Assembly: GCF_051020975.1 (NCBI RefSeq)
Contig: NW_027478164.1
Coordinates: forward strand, 21,677,501-21,741,500
DNA: 64,000 nt
Direction: 5' to 3'
Source: Osmia lignaria lignaria
Taxonomy: Eukaryota; Arthropoda; Insecta; Hymenoptera; Megachilidae
The notes beneath the pieces were generated by a model. The model worked only from the letters and a program-made list of their open reading frames with translations. It did not search any database and had not been told where the DNA came from. The position numbers and the translations under genes are program-made. Shown piece by piece: positions 34,545-48,390 of this stretch. Every line of letters begins with the position of its first letter. The first letter of the stretch is position 1.

Positions 34545-37442
34545 GATCAGATGCGTAGTTCTCGAGATATATCAAGATATTTAAAAGTTCCGAAGCCGCA
34601 CCAACATAATAGAGATACAGAAACACCGTGGCCCCTTTCTTTGAGATATCTCTGCACTATTGCGAGCTGCAAATGCCACTTCCAGCTTAGCTGTGCAGAA
34701 GAAGATCAACAAGAAGAAGAAATATCTTGAAATATGTCCGTCAGGCCCCTTCCCTTGAGATAAATCTGCAAATATCTCGGAAACGAAGCGAGCTATGGCA
34801 AAATGTTAAGAGACCTTTTTTGTAGAGAATTAAGTTTCCTACTTATGGTGTTCTATGATATTTTTTGATCAGATGCGTAGTTCTCGAGATATATCAAGAT
34901 ATTTAAAAGTTCCGAAGCCGCACCAACATAATAGAGATACAGAAACACCGTGGCCCCTTTCTTTGAGATAACTCTGCACTATTGCGAGCTGCAAATGCCA
35001 CTTCCAGCTTAGCTGTGCAGAGGAAGAACAACAAGAAGAAGAAATATCTCGAAATATGTCCGTCACGCCCCTTCCCTTGAGATAAATCTGCAAATATCTC
35101 GGAAACGAAGCGAGCTATGGCAAAATGTTAAGAGACCTTTTTTGTAGAGAATTAAGTTTCCTACTTTTGGTGTTCTATGATATTTTTTGATCAGATGCGT
35201 AGTTCTCGAGATATATCAAGATATTTAAAAGTTCCGAAGCCGCACCAACATAATAGAGATACAGAAACACCGTGGCCCCTTTCTTTGAGATAACTCTGCA
35301 CTATTGCGAGCTGCAAATGCCACTTCCAGCTTAGCTGTGCAGAGGAAGAACAACAAGAAGAAGAAATATCTCGAAATATGTCCGTCAGGCCCCTTCCCTT
35401 GAGATAAATCTGCAAATATCTCGGAAACGAAGCGAGCTATGGCAAAATGTTAAGAGACCTTTTTTGTAGAGAATTGAGTTTCCTACTTTTTATGTTCTAT
35501 GATATTTTTTGATCAGATGCGTAGTTCTCGAGATATATCAAGATATTTAAAAGTTCCGAAGCCGCACCAACATAATAGAGATACAGAAACACCGTGGCCC
35601 CTTTCTTTCAGATAACTATGCACTATTGCGAGCTGCAAATGCCACTTCCAGCTTAGCTGTGCAGAAGAAGAACAACAAGAAGAAGAAATATCTCGAAATA
35701 TGTCCGTCAGGCCCCTTACCTTGAGATAAATCTGCAAATATCTCGGAAACGAAGCGAGCTATGGCAAAATGTTAAGAGACCTTTTTTGTAGAGAATTAAG
35801 TTTCCTACTTTTTATCTTCTATGATATTTTCTGATCAGATGCGTAGTTCTCGAGATATATCAAGATATTTAAAAGTTCCGAAGCCGCACCAACATAATAG
35901 AGATACAGAAACACCGTGGCCCCTTTCTTTGAGATAACTCTGCACTATTGCGAGCTGCAAATGCCACTTTCAGCTTAGCTGTGCAGAAGAAGAACAACAA
36001 GAAGAAGAAATATCTCGAAATATGTCCGTCAGGCCCCTTCCCTTGAGATAAATCTGCAAATATCTCGGAAACGAAGCGAGCTATGGCAAAATGTTAAGAG
36101 ACGTTTTTTGTAGAGAATTATGTTTCCTACAATTTATGTTCTATGATATTTTTTGATCAGAAGCGTAGTTCTCGAGATATATCAAGATATTTAAAAGTTC
36201 CGAAGCCGCACCAACATAATAGGGATACAGAAACACCGTGGCCCCGTTCTTTGAGATAACTCTGCACTAGTGCGAGCCGCAAATGCCACTTCCAGCTTAG
36301 CTGTGCAGAAGAAGAACAACAAGAAGAAGAAATATCTCGAAATATGTCCGTCAGGCCCCTTCCCTTGAGATAAATATGCAAATATCTCGGAAACGAAGCG
36401 AGCTATGGCAAAATGTTAAGCGACCTTTTTTGTAGAGAATTAAGTTTCCTACTTTTTATGTTCTATGATATTTTTTGATCGGATGCGTAGTTCTCGAGAT
36501 ATATCAAGATATTTAAAAGTTCCGAAGCCGCACCAACATAATAGGGATACAGAAACACCGTGGCCCCTTTCTTTGAGATAACTCTGCACTATTGCGAGCT
36601 GCAAATGCCACTTTCAGCTTAGCTGTACAGAAGAAGAACAACAAGAAGAAGAAATATCTCGAAATATGTCCGTCAGGCCCCTTCCCTTGAGATAAATCTG
36701 CAAATATCTCGGAAACGAAGAGAGCTATGGCAAAATGTTAAGAGACCTTTTTTGTAGAGAATTAGGTTTCCTACTTTTTATGTTCTATGATATTTTTTGA
36801 TCAGATGCGTAGTTCTCGAGATATATCAAGATATTTAAAAGTTCCGAAGCCGCACCAACATAATAGAGATACAGAAACACCGTGGCCCCTTTCTTTGAGA
36901 TAACTCTGCACTATTGCGAGCTGTAAATGCCACTTCCAGCTTAGCTGTGCAGAAGAAGAACAACAAGAAGAAGAAATATCTCGAAATATGTCCGTCAGGC
37001 CCCTTCCCTTGAGATATATCTGCAAATATCTCGGAAACGAAGCGAGCTATGGCAAAATGTTAAGAGACCTTTTTTGTAGAGAATTATGTTTCCTACAATT
37101 TATGTTCTATGATATTTTTTCATCAGAAGCGTAGTTTTCGAGATATATCGAGATATTTGAAAGTTCCGAAGCCGCACCAACATAATAGAGATACAGAAAC
37201 ACTGTGGCCCCTTTCGTTGAGATAACTCTGCACTAGTGCGAGCTGCAAATGCCACTTCTAGCTTAGCTGTGCAGTGGAAGAACAACAAGAAGAAGAAATA
37301 TCTCGAAATATGTCCGTCAGGCCCCTTCCCTTGAGATAAATCTGCAAATATCTCGGAAACGAAGAGAGCTATGGCAAAATGTTAAGAGACCTTTTTTGTA
37401 GAGAATTAGGTTTCCTACTTTTTATGTTCTATGATATTTTTT
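34545..37442 (+). repeat. HOR-2 copy 1 (9 monomers, 2898 bp)
   Basis: Ordered markers: GAAGATCAACAAG with ATCTTGAAATATG; GTCACGCCCC; GAGGAAGAAC after ACTTTTGGTG; CTTTCAGATAACTATG with CCCCTTACC; TTTATCTTC with TTTTCTGATCAG; GAAGCGTAGTTCTCG with CCCCGTTC and GATAAATATGC; GATCGGATGCG with GTACAGAAG; GAGCTGTAAATG; TTTTTTCATCAG with GTGGAAGAAC. Private differences from copy 2 that I noticed are A at 34845 (ACTTATGGTG) and G at 37159 (TATTTGAAAG). Confidence 0.95.
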
Positions 37443-40400
37443 GATCAGATGCGTAGTTCTCGAGATATATCAAGATATTTAAAAGTTCCGAAGCCGCACC
37501 AACATAATAGAGATACAGAAACACCGTGGCCCCTTTCTTTGAGATATCTCTGCACTATTGCGAGCTGCAAATGCCACTTCCAGCTTAGCTGTGCAGAAGA
37601 AGATCAACAAGAAGAAGAAATATCTTGAAATATGTCCGTCAGGCCCCTTCCCTTGAGATAAATCTGCAAATATCTCGGAAACGAAGCGAGCTATGGCAAA
37701 ATGTTAAGAGACCTTTTTTGTAGAGAATTAAGTTTCCTACTTTTGGTGTTCTATGATATTTTTTGATCAGATGCGTAGTTCTCGAGATATATCAAGATAT
37801 TTAAAAGTTCCGAAGCCGCACCAACATAATAGAGATACAGAAACACCGTGGCCCCTTTCTTTGAGATAACTCTGCACTATTGCGAGCTGCAAATGCCACT
37901 TCCAGCTTAGCTGTGCAGAGGAAGAACAACAAGAAGAAGAAATATCTCGAAATATGTCCGTCACGCCCCTTCCCTTGAGATAAATCTGCAAATATCTCGG
38001 AAACGAAGCGAGCTATGGCAAAATGTTAAGAGACCTTTTTTGTAGAGAATTAAGTTTCCTACTTTTGGTGTTCTATGATATTTTTTGATCAGATGCGTAG
38101 TTCTCGAGATATATCAAGATATTTAAAAGTTCCGAAGCCGCACCAACATAATAGAGATACAGAAACACCGTGGCCCCTTTCTTTGAGATAACTCTGCACT
38201 ATTGCGAGCTGCAAATGCCACTTCCAGCTTAGCTGTGCAGAGGAAGAACAACAAGAAGAAGAAATATCTCGAAATATGTCCGTCAGGCCCCTTCCCTTGA
38301 GATAAATCTGCAAATATCTCGGAAACGAAGCGAGCTATGGCAAAATGTTAAGAGACCTTTTTTGTAGAGAATTGAGTTTCCTACTTTTTATGTTCTATGA
38401 TATTTTTTGATCAGATGCGTAGTTCTCGAGATATATCAAGATATTTAAAAGTTCCGAAGCCGCACCAACATAATAGAGATACAGAAACACCGTGGCCCCT
38501 TTCTTTCAGATAACTATGCACTATTGCGAGCTGCAAATGCCACTTCCAGCTTAGCTGTGCAGAAGAAGAACAACAAGAAGAAGAAATATCTCGAAATATG
38601 TCCGTCAGGCCCCTTACCTTGAGATAAATCTGCAAATATCTCGGAAACGAAGCGAGCTATGGCAAAATGTTAAGAGACCTTTTTTGTAGAGAATTAAGTT
38701 TCCTACTTTTTATCTTCTATGATATTTTCTGATCAGATGCGTAGTTCTCGAGATATATCAAGATATTTAAAAGTTCCGAAGCCGCACCAACATAATAGAG
38801 ATACAGAAACACCGTGGCCCCTTTCTTTGAGATAACTCTGCACTATTGCGAGCTGCAAATGCCACTTTCAGCTTAGCTGTGCAGAAGAAGAACAACAAGA
38901 AGAAGAAATATCTCGAAATATGTCCGTCAGGCCCCTTCCCTTGAGATAAATCTGCAAATATCTCGGAAACGAAGCGAGCTATGGCAAAATGTTAAGAGAC
39001 GTTTTTTGTAGAGAATTATGTTTCCTACAATTTATGTTCTATGATATTTTTTGATCAGAAGCGTAGTTCTCGAGATATATCAAGATATTTAAAAGTTCCG
39101 AAGCCGCACCAACATAATAGGGATACAGAAACACCGTGGCCCCGTTCTTTGAGATAACTCTGCACTAGTGCGAGCCGCAAATGCCACTTCCAGCTTAGCT
39201 GTGCAGAAGAAGAACAACAAGAAGAAGAAATATCTCGAAATATGTCCGTCAGGCCCCTTCCCTTGAGATAAATATGCAAATATCTCGGAAACGAAGCGAG
39301 CTATGGCAAAATGTTAAGCGACCTTTTTTGTAGAGAATTAAGTTTCCTACTTTTTATGTTCTATGATATTTTTTGATCGGATGCGTAGTTCTCGAGATAT
39401 ATCAAGATATTTAAAAGTTCCGAAGCCGCACCAACATAATAGGGATACAGAAACACCGTGGCCCCTTTCTTTGAGATAACTCTGCACTATTGCGAGCTGC
39501 AAATGCCACTTTCAGCTTAGCTGTACAGAAGAAGAACAACAAGAAGAAGAAATATCTCGAAATATGTCCGTCAGGCCCCTTCCCTTGAGATAAATCTGCA
39601 AATATCTCGGAAACGAAGAGAGCTATGGCAAAATGTTAAGAGACCTTTTTTGTAGAGAATTAGGTTTCCTACTTTTTATGTTCTATGATATTTTTTGATC
39701 AGATGCGTAGTTCTCGAGATATATCAAGATATTTAAAAGTTCCGAAGCCGCACCAACATAATAGAGATACAGAAACACCGTGGCCCCTTTCTTTGAGATA
39801 ACTCTGCACTATTGCGAGCTGTAAATGCCACTTCCAGCTTAGCTGTGCAGAAGAAGAACAACAAGAAGAAGAAATATCTCGAAATATGTCCGTCAGGCCC
39901 CTTCCCTTGAGATATATCTGCAAATATCTCGGAAACGAAGCGAGCTATGGCAAAATGTTAAGAGACCTTTTTTGTAGAGAATTATGTTTCCTACAATTTA
40001 TGTTCTATGATATTTTTTCATCAGAAGCGTAGTTTTCGAGATATATCGAGATATTTAAAAGTTCCGAAGCCGCACCAACATAATAGAGATACAGAAACAC
40101 TGTGGCCCCTTTCGTTGAGATAACTCTGCACTAGTGCGAGCTGCAAATGCCACTTCTAGCTTAGCTGTGCAGTGGAAGAACAACAAGAAGAAGAAATATC
40201 TCGAAATATGTCCGTCAGGCCCCTTCCCTTGAGATAAATCTGCAAATATCTCGGAAACGAAGAGAGCTATGGCAAAATGTTAAGAGACCTTTTTTGTAGA
40301 GAATTAGGTTTCCTACTTTTTATGTTCTATGATATTTTTTGATCAGATGCGTAGTTCTCGAGATATATCAAGATATTTAAAAGTTCCGAAGCCGCACCAA

Positions 40401-40662
40401 CATAATAGAGATACAGAAACACCGTGGCCCCTTTCTTTGAGATAACTCTGCACTATTCCGAGCTGTAAATGCCACTTCCAGCTTAGCTGTGCAGAAGAAG
40501 AACAACAAGAAGAAGAAATATCTCGAAATATGTCCGTCAGGCCCCTTCCCTTGAGATATATCTGCAAATATCTCGGAAACGAAGCGAGCTATGGCAAAAT
40601 GTTAAGCGACCTTTTTTGTAGAGAATTAAGTTTCCTACTTTTTATGTTCTATGATATTTTTT
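37443..40662 (+). repeat. HOR-2 copy 2 (10 monomers, 3220 bp)
   Basis: This has the same nine monomers as copy 1 in the same order, with one extra monomer at 40341-40662 (CACTATTCCGAGCTG). The extra monomer matches 34223, just left of copy 1. So the 10-monomer form probably predates copy 1, or the extra monomer was exchanged between units. The other nine are almost identical to copy 1. Confidence 0.95.
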
Positions 40663-43560
40663 GATCAGATGCGTAGTTCTCGAGATATATCAAGATATTT
40701 AAAAGTTCCGAAGCCGCACCAACATAATAGAGATACAGAAACACCGTGGCCCCTTTCTTAGAGATATCTCTGCACTATTGCGAGCTGCAAATGCCACTTC
40801 CAGCTTAGCTGTGCAGAAGAAGATCAACAAGAAGAAGAAATATCTTGAAATATGTCCGTCAGGCCCCTTCCCTTGAGATAAATCTGCAAATATCTCGGAA
40901 ACGAAGCGAGCTATGGCAAAATGTTAAGAGACCTTTTTTGTAGAGAATTAAGTTTCCTACTTTTGGTGTTCTATGATATTTTTTGATCAGATGCGTAGTT
41001 CTCGAGATATATCAAGATATTTAAAAGTTCCGAAGCCGCACCAACATAATAGAGATACAGAAACACCGTGGCCCCTTTCTTTGAGATAACTCTGCACTAT
41101 TGCGAGCTGCAAATGCCACTTCCAGCTTAGCTGTGCAGAGGAAGAACAACAAGAAGAAGAAATATCTCGAAATATGTCCGTCACGCCCCTTCCCTTGAGA
41201 TAAATCTGCAAATATCTCGGAAACGAAGCGAGCTATGGCAAAATGTTAAGAGACCTTTTTTGTAGAGAATTAAGTTTCCTACTTTTGGTGTTCTATGATA
41301 TTTTTTTATCAGATGCGTAGTTCTCGAGATATATCAAGATATTTAAAAGTTCCGAAGCCGCACCAACATAATAGAGATACAGAAACACCGTGGCCCCTTT
41401 CTTTGAGATAACTCTGCACTATTGCGAGCTGCAAATGCCACTTCCAGCTTAGCTGTGCAGAGGAAGAACAACAAGAAGAAGAAATATCCCGAAATATGTC
41501 CGTCAGGCCCCTTCCCTTGAGATAAATCTGCAAATATCTCGGAAACGAAGCGAGCTATGGCAAAATGTTAAGAGACCTTTTTTGTAGAGAATTGAGTTTC
41601 CTACTTTTTATGTTCTATGATATTTTTTGATCAGATGCGTAGTTCTCGAGATATATCAAGATATTTAAAAGTTCCGAAGCCGCACCAACATAATAGAGAT
41701 ACAGAAACACCGTGGCCCCTTTCTTTCAGATAACTATGCACTATTGCGAGCTGCAAATGCCACTTCCAGCTTAGCTGTGCAGAAGAAGAACAACAAGAAG
41801 AAGAAATATCTCGAAATATGTCCGTCAGGCCCCTTACCTTGAGATAAATCTGCAAATATCTCGGAAACGAAGCGAGCTATGGCAAAATGTTAAGAGACCT
41901 TTTTTGTAGAGAATTAAGTTTCCTACTTTTTATCTTCTATGATATTTTCTGATCAGATGCGTAGTTCTCGAGATATATCAAGATATTTAAAAGTTCCGAA
42001 GCCGCACCAACATAATAGAGATACAGAAACACCGTGGCCCCTTTCTTTGAGATAACTCTGCACTATTGCGAGCTGCAAATGCCACTTTCAGCTTAGCTGT
42101 GCAGACGAAGAACAACAAGAAGAAGAAATATCTCGAAATATGTCCGTCAGGCCCCTTCCCTTGAGATAAATCTGCAAATATCTCGGAAACGAAGCGAGCT
42201 ATGGCAAAATGTTAAGAGACGTTTTTTGTAGAGAATTATGTTTCCTACAATTTATGTTCTATGATATTTTTTGATCAGAAGCGTAGTTCTCGAGATATAT
42301 CAAGATATTTAAAAGTTCCGAAGCCGCACCAACATAATAGGGATACAGAAACACCGTGGCCCCGTTCTTTGAGATAACTCTGCACTAGTGCGAGCCGCAA
42401 ATGCCACTTCCAGCTTAGCTGTGCAGAAGAAGAACAACAAGAAGAAGAAATATCTCGAAATATGTCCGTCAGGCCCCTTCCCTTGAGATAAATATGCAAA
42501 TATCTCGGAAACGAAGCGAGCTATGGCAAAATGTTAAGCGACCTTTTTTGTAGAGAATTAAGTTTCCTACTTTTTATGTTCTATGATATTTTTTGATCGG
42601 ATGCGTAGTTCTCGAGATATATCAAGATATTTAAAAGTTCCGAAGCCGCACCAACATAATAGGGATACAGAAACACCGTGGCCCCTTTCTTTGAGATAAC
42701 TCTGCACTATTGCGAGCTGCAAATGCCACTTTCAGCTTAGCTGTACAGAAGAAGAACAACAAGAAGAAGAAATATCTCGAAATATGTCCGTCAGGCCCCT
42801 TCCCTTGAGATAAATCTGCAAATATCTCGGAAACGAAGAGAGCTATGGCAAAATGTTAAGAGACCTTTTTTGTAGAGAATTAGGTTTCCTACTTTTTATG
42901 TTCTATGATATTTTTTGATCAGATGCGTAGTTCTCGAGATATATCAAGATATTTAAAAGTTCCGAAGCCGCACCAACATAATAGAGATACAGAAACACCG
43001 TGGCCCCTTTCTTTGAGATAACTCTGCACTATTGCGAGCTGTAAATGCCACTTCCAGCTTAGCTGTGCAGAAGAAGAACAACAAGAAGAAGAAATATCTC
43101 GAAATATGTCCGTCAGGCCCCTTCCCTTGAGATATATCTGCAAATATCTCGGAAACGAAGCGAGCTATGGCAAAATGTTAAGAGACCTTTTTTGTAGAGA
43201 ATTATGTTTCCTACAATTTATGTTCTATGATATTTTTTCATCAGAAGCGTAGTTTTCGAGATATATCGAGATATTTAAAAGTTCCGAAGCCGCACCAACA
43301 TAATAGAGATACAGAAACACTGTGGCCCCTTTCGTTGAGATAACTCTGCACTAGTGCGAGCTGCAAATGCCACTTCTAGCTTAGCTGTGCAGTGGAAGAA
43401 CAACAAGAAGAAGAAATATCTCGAAATATGTCTGTCAGGCCCCTTCCCTTGAGATAAATCTGCAAATATCTCGGAAACGAAGAGAGCTATGGCAAAATGT
43501 TAAGAGACCTTTTTTGTAGAGAATTAGGTTTCCTACTTTTTATGTTCTATGATATTTTTT
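40663..43560 (+). repeat. HOR-2 copy 3 (9 monomers, 2898 bp)
   Basis: This has the same order as copy 1. Differences from copy 2 that I could see: TTCTTAGAG near 40760, TTTTTTTATC at 41307, ATATCCCG at 41489, CAGACGAAG at 42106 and GTCTGTCAG at 43433. About five substitutions in 2.9 kb indicates very recent amplification. Confidence 0.95.
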
Positions 43561-43882
43561 GATCCGATGCGTAGTTCTCGAGATATATCAAGATATTTAA
43601 AAGTTCCGAAGCCGCACCAACATAATAGGGATACAGAAACACCGTGGCCCCGTTCTTTGAGATAACTCTGCACTAGTGCGAGCCGCAAATGCCACTTCCA
43701 GCTTAGCTGTGCAGAAGAAGAACAACAAGAAGAAGAAATATCTCGAAATATGTCCGTCAGGCCCCTTCCCTTGAGATAAATATGCAAATATCTCGGAAAC
43801 GAAGCGAGCTATGGCAAAATGTTAAGCGACCTTTTTTGTAGGGAATTAAGTTTCCTACTTTTTATGTTCTATGATATTTTTT
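43561..43882 (+). repeat. chimeric monomer ending HOR-2
   Basis: The joint before this monomer (TTAGGTTTCC) and the start of its head are as expected after the ninth HOR-2 monomer, except for GATCCGATGCG. From AATAGGG through CCCCGTTC, GAGCCGC and GATAAATATGC it matches the sixth HOR-2 monomer (36155, 39053, 42273), and the AGCGACC joint that follows that monomer is also present. The array then leaves HOR-2. This is a within-monomer breakpoint of the exchange that ended the third copy. Confidence 0.85.
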
Positions 43883-46800
43883 GATCAGATGCGTAGTTCT
43901 CGAGATATATCAAGATATTTAAAAGTTCCGAAGCCGCACCAACATAATAGAGATACAGAAACACCGTGGCCCCTTTCTTTGAGATAACTCTGCACTATTG
44001 CGAGCTGTAAATGCCACTTCCAGCTTAGCTGTGCAGAAGAAGAACAACAAGAAGAAGAAATATCTCGAAATATGTCCGTCAGGCCCCTTCCCTTGAGATA
44101 AATCTGCAAATATCTCGGAAACGAAGCGAGCTATGGCAAAATGTTGAGAGACCTTTTTTGTAGAGAATTAAGTTTCCTACTTTTTATGTTCTATGATATT
44201 TTTTGATCAGATGCGTAGTTCTCGAGATATATCAAGATATTTAAAAGTTCCGAAGCCGCACCAACATAATAGAGATACAGAAACACCGTGGCCCCTTTCT
44301 TTGAGATAACTCTGCACTATTGCGAGCTGTAAATGCCACTTCCAGCTTAGCTGTGCAGAAGAAGAACAACAAGAAGAAGAAATATCTCGAAATATGTCCG
44401 TCAGGCCCCTTCCCTTGAGATAAATCTGCAAATATCTCGGAAACGAAGCGAGCTATGGCAAAATGTTAAGAGACCTTTTTTGTAGAGAATTAAGTTCCCT
44501 ACTTTTTATGTTCTATGATATTTTTTGATCAGATGCGTAGTTCTCGAGATATATCAAGATATTTAAAAGTTCCGAAGCCGCACCAACATAATAGAGATAC
44601 AGAAACACCGTGGCCCCTTTCTTTGAGATAACTCTGCACTATTGCGAGCTGTAAATGCCACTTCCAGCTTAGCTGTGCAGAGGAAGAACAACAAGAAGAA
44701 GGAATATCTCGAAATATGTCCGTCAGGCCCCTTCCCTTGAGATAAATCTGCAAATATCTCGGAAACGAAGCGAGCTATTGCAAAATGTTAAGAGACCTTT
44801 TTTGTAGAGAATTGAGTTTCCTACTTTTTATGTTCTATGATATTTTTTGATCAGATGCGTAGTTCTCGAGATATATCAAGATATTTAAAAGTTCCGAAGC
44901 CGCACCAACATAATAGAGATACAGAAACACCGTGGCCCCTTTCTTTGAGATAACTCTGCACTATTGCGAGCTGTAAATGCCACTTCCAGCTTAGCTGTGC
45001 AGAAGAAGAACAACAAGAAGAAGAAATATCTCGAAATATGTCCGTCAGGCCCCTTCCCTTGAGATAAATCTGCAAATATCTCGGAAACGAAGCGAGCTAT
45101 GGCAAAATGTTAAGAGACCTTTTTTGTAGAGAATTAAGTTCCCTACTTTTTATGTTCTATGATATTTTTTGATCAGATGCGTAGTTCTCGAGATATATCA
45201 AGATATTTAAAAGTTCCGAAGCCGCACCAACATAATAGAGATACAGAAACACCGTGGCCCCTTTCTTTGAGATAACTCTGCACTATTGCGAGCTGTAAAT
45301 GCCACTTCCAGCTTAGCTGTGCAGAGGAAGAACAACAAGAAGAAGGAATATCTCGAAATATGTCCGTCAGGCCCCTTCCCTTGAGATAAATCTGCAAATA
45401 TCTCGGAAACGAAGCGAGCTATTGCAAAATGTTAAGAGACCTTTTTTGTAGAGAATTGAGTTTCCTACTTTTTATGTTCTATGATATTTTTTGATCAGAT
45501 GCGTAGTTCTCGAGATATATCAAGATATTTAAAAGTTCCGAAGCCGCACCAACATAATAGAGATACAGAAACACCGTGGCCCCTTTCTTTCAGATAACTA
45601 TGCACTATTGCGAGCTGCAAATGCCACTTCCAGCTTAGCTGTGCAGAAGAAGAACAACAAGAAGAAGAAATATCTCGAAATATGTCCGTCAGGCCCCTTC
45701 CCTTGAGATAAATCTGCAAATATCTCGGAAACGAAGCGAGCTATGGCAAAATGTTAAGAGACGTTCTTTGTAGAGAATTATGTTTCCTACAATTTATGTT
45801 CTATGATATTTTTTGATCAGAAGCGTAGTTTTCGAGATATATCGAGATATTTAAAAGTTCCGAAGCCGCACCAACATAATAGAGATACAGAAACACCGTG
45901 GCCCCTTTCGTTGAGATAACTCTGCACTAGTGCGAGCCGCAAATGCCACTTCCAGCTTAGCTGTGCAGAAGAAGAACAGCAAGAAGAAGAAATATCTCGA
46001 AATATGTCCGTCAGGCCCCTTCCCTTGAGATAAATCTGCAAATATCTCGGAAAAGAAGCGAGCTATGGCAAAATGTTAAGAGACCTTTTTTGTAGAGAAT
46101 TAAGTTTCCTACTTTTTATGTTCTATGATATTTTTTGATCAGATGCGTAGTTCTCGAGATATATCGAGATATTTAAAAGTTCCGAAGCCGCACCAACATA
46201 ATAGAGATACAGAAACACCGTGGCCCCTTTCTTTGAGATAACTCTGCACTAGTGCGAGCCGCAAATGCCACTTCCAGCTTAGCTGTGCAGAACAAGAACA
46301 ACAAGAAGAAGAAATATCTCGAAATATGTCCGTCAGGCACCTTCCCTTGAGATAAATCTGCAAATATCTCGGAAAAGAAGCGAGCTATGGCAAAATGTTA
46401 AGAGACCTTTTTTGTAGAGAATTAAGTTTCCTACTTTTTATGTTCTATGATATTTTTTGATCAGATGCGTAGTTCTCGAGATATATCAAGATATTCAAAA
46501 GTTCCGAAGCCGCACCAACATAATAGAGATACAGAAACACCGTGGCCCCTTTCTTTGAGATAACTCTGCACTATTGCGAGCTGCAAATGCCACTTCCAGC
46601 TTAGCTGTGCAGTGGAAGAACAACAAGAAGAAGAAATATCTCGAAATATGTCCGTCAGGCCAGTTCCTTTGAGCTGAATCTGCAAATATCTCGGAAACGA
46701 AGCGAGCTATGGCAAAATGTTAAGAGACCTTTTTTGTAGAGAATTATGTTTCCTACAATTTATGTTCTATGATATTTTTTGATCAGAAGCGTAGTTTTCG

Positions 46801-48390
46801 AGATATATCGAGATATTTAAAAGTTCCGAAGCCGCACCAACATAATAGAGATACAGAAACACCGTGGCCCCTTTCTTTGAGATAACTCTGCACTAGTGCG
46901 AGCTGCAAATGCCACTTCCAGCTTAGCTGTGCAGAAGAAGAACAACAAGAAGAAGAAATATCTCGAAATATGTCCGTCAGGCCCCTTCCCTTGAGATAAA
47001 TATGCAAATATCTCGGAAACGAAGCGAGCTATGGCAAAATGTTAAGAGACCTTTTTTGTAGAGAATTATGTTTCCTACAATTTATGTTCTATGATATTTT
47101 TTGATCAGATGCGTAGTTCTCGAGATATACCAAGATATTTAAAAGTTCCGAAGCCGCACCAACATAATAGAGATACAGAAACACCGTGGCCCCTTTCTTT
47201 GAGATAACTCTGCACTGTTGCGAGCTGTAAATGCCACTTCCAGCTTAGCTGTGCAGAAGAAGAACAACAAGAAGAAGAAATATCTCGAAATATGTCCGTC
47301 AGGCCTCTTCCCTTGAGATATATCTGCAAATATCTCGGAAACGAAGCGAGCTATGGCAAAATGTTAAGAGACCTTTTTTGTAGAGAATTATGTTTCCTAC
47401 AATTTATGGTCTATGATATTTTTTCATCAGAAGCGTAGTTTTCGAGATATATCTAGATATTTAAAAGTTCCGAAGCCGCACCAACATAATAGAGATACAG
47501 AAACACTGTGGCCCCTTTCGTTGAGATAACTCTGCACTAGTGCGAGCCGCAAATGCCACTTCCAGCTTAGCTGTGCAGAAGAAGAACAACAAGAAGAAGA
47601 AATATCTCGAAATATGTCCGTCAGGCCCCTTCCCTTGAGATAAATCTGCAAATATCTCGGAAACGAAGCGAGCTATGGCAAAATGCTAAGAGACCTTTTT
47701 TGTAGAGAATTAAGTTTCCTACTTTTTATGTTCTATGATATTTTTTGATCAGATGCGTAGTTCTCGAGATATATCAAGATATTTAAAAGTTCCGAAGCCG
47801 CACCAACATAATAGGGATACAGAAACACCGTGGCCCCTTTCTTTGAGATAACTCTGCACTAGTGCGAGCCGCAAATGCCACTTCCAGCTTAGCTGTGCAG
47901 AAGAAGAACAACAAGAAGAAGAAATATCTCGAAATATGTCCGTCAGGCCCCTTCCCTTGAGATAAATCTGCAAATATCTCGGAAACGAAGCGAGCTATGG
48001 CAAAATGTTAAGAGACCTTTTTTGTAGAGAATTAAGTTTCCTACTTTTTATGTTCTATGATATTTTTTGATCAGATGCGTAGTTCTCGAGATATATCAAG
48101 ATATTTAAAAGTTCCGAAGCCGCACCAACATAATAGAGATACAGAAACACCGTGGCCCCTTTCTTTGAGATAACTCTGCACTATTGCGAGCTGCAAATGC
48201 CACTTCCAGCTTAGCTGTGCAGAGGAAGAACAACAAGAAGAAGAAATATCTCGAAATATGTCCGTCAGGCCAGTTCCTTTGAGCTGAATCTGCAAATATC
48301 TCGGAAACGAAGCGAGCTATGGCAAAATGTTAAGAGACGTTTTTTGTAGAGAATTATGTTTCCTACAATTTATGTTCTATGATATTTTTT
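43883..48390 (+). repeat. mixed monomers with a local 644-bp dimer
   Basis: Fourteen 322-bp monomers. 44527-45170 and 45171-45814 form a dimer repeat whose first members share AGTTCCCTAC before them and GAAGGAATATC inside, followed by CTATTGCAAAATG. The second members differ: 45493 carries CTTTCAGATAACTATGC, as in HOR-2. 45815 and 46137 share GGAAAAGAAGCG. 46459 has ATATTCAAAAG. 47425 has TTTTTTCATCAG, like the ninth HOR-2 monomer. Confidence 0.88.
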
